In this document: positions 5,097 to 5,201 of the stretch, piece after piece
Layout: each line of letters starts with the position of its first letter
Position numbering within the stretch: the stretch's first letter is position 1
Program-made: the position numbers and the translations under genes
The notes under the pieces: model-generated
Database searches by the model: none
Told to the model about the DNA's origin: nothing
What the model saw: only the letters and a program-made list of their open reading frames with translations
Assembly: GCA_023390695.1 (NCBI GenBank)
Contig: JAEWCJ010000200.1
Span: forward strand, 1 to 5,201
DNA: 5,201 bases
Reading direction: 5' to 3'
Origin: Pseudomonadota bacterium
GTDB lineage: Bacteria; Pseudomonadota; Alphaproteobacteria; Rhizobiales; Xanthobacteraceae

Positions 5097-5201
5097 GTGA
5101 CACAGTGGTTTGCGGCAAGCGGCGCGGGCGCGCGCGGGCTTTGGGTGCTGATCGGAGCGCTGGTAGTCGCGGCCGGCGGCGCCGCCGGCGGGGCCGGGGG
5201 G
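5097..5201 (+). CDS. N-terminus of an unrecognised membrane or exported protein (3' truncated by window)
   Basis: Thirty-five codons are visible from the GTG at 5097 to the window edge with no stop. AGGAG (5084-5088) lies 8 bases upstream, the strongest ribosome site in the window. The peptide starts MTQWFAASGAGARG, then has a hydrophobic stretch, LWVLIGALVVAA (residues 15-26), preceded by Arg13. It continues into a Gly/Ala-rich run, so it is a signal peptide or membrane anchor. Too little is present to name the family; an anchored periplasmic protein such as a membrane-fusion-type adaptor would fit, but nothing proves it. An ATG at 5074 in another frame gives an implausibly Arg-rich product and was discarded. 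Confidence 0.6.
   Translation, partial: MTQWFAASGAGARGLWVLIGALVVAAGGAAGGAGG

Noticed and set aside
5172..5189. Perfect 18-bp palindrome GCCGGCGGCGCCGCCGGC near the window end
   Set aside because: It falls inside the Gly/Ala-rich coding run of the last gene, where GGC and GCC codons readily create such symmetry.

Overview
The window is GC-rich, tightly packed bacterial chromosome with all recognisable genes on the + strand. Protein content (an isovaleryl-CoA dehydrogenase tail, the CYLGDR-type QueC, a compact VUT/YhhQ transporter, an ElyC-like DUF218 protein) and the scarcity of GANTC sites suggest an alphaproteobacterium, perhaps Hyphomicrobiales or a relative. The exact taxon cannot be fixed from this sequence. 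No rRNA, tRNA, CRISPR array, insertion sequence or phage gene was seen, and no stretch over about 125 bases lacks a gene.

Region 1 (1-656) is the end of an acyl-CoA/leucine-catabolism unit: the last 72 codons of an isovaleryl-CoA dehydrogenase, then 7 bases later a hot-dog fold acyl-CoA thioesterase. Region 2 (657-1164) holds a solitary HTH regulator of the NadS/HigA-like antitoxin type with no toxin partner. Just upstream of it lies a 19-bp near-perfect palindrome centred on a GANTC (CcrM-type) site, with a third half-site overlapping a possible -35 box. A hairpin with a short T-rich tail follows the gene.

Region 3 (1165-4097) is a compact likely operon: two tandem aldo/keto reductases (about 52% identical, alignable without gaps, 2 bases apart), then queC (7 bases later, TTG start) and a VUT/YhhQ-family membrane protein (2 bases later). 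QueC makes preQ0, the queuosine precursor, and YhhQ-family proteins import preQ0/preQ1. The pair therefore covers both making and salvaging the same intermediate. The aldo/keto reductases have no obvious link to queuosine and may only share the transcript.

Region 4 (4098-5201) begins with a 66-base gap that can form two mutually exclusive hairpins, then an ElyC/SanA/YdcF-type envelope protein, then a 123-base intergenic region with a TATAAA box and two GANTC sites. The window ends in the first 35 codons of an unrecognised membrane or exported protein, whose Shine-Dalgarno sequence sits in the loop of a 6-bp hairpin that ends at its GTG start.

Most of the window is ordinary metabolism. The parts most worth a second look are the palindrome with its central methylation site, the queC-transporter pair with its overlapping mini-ORF, and the Shine-Dalgarno-in-loop hairpin.
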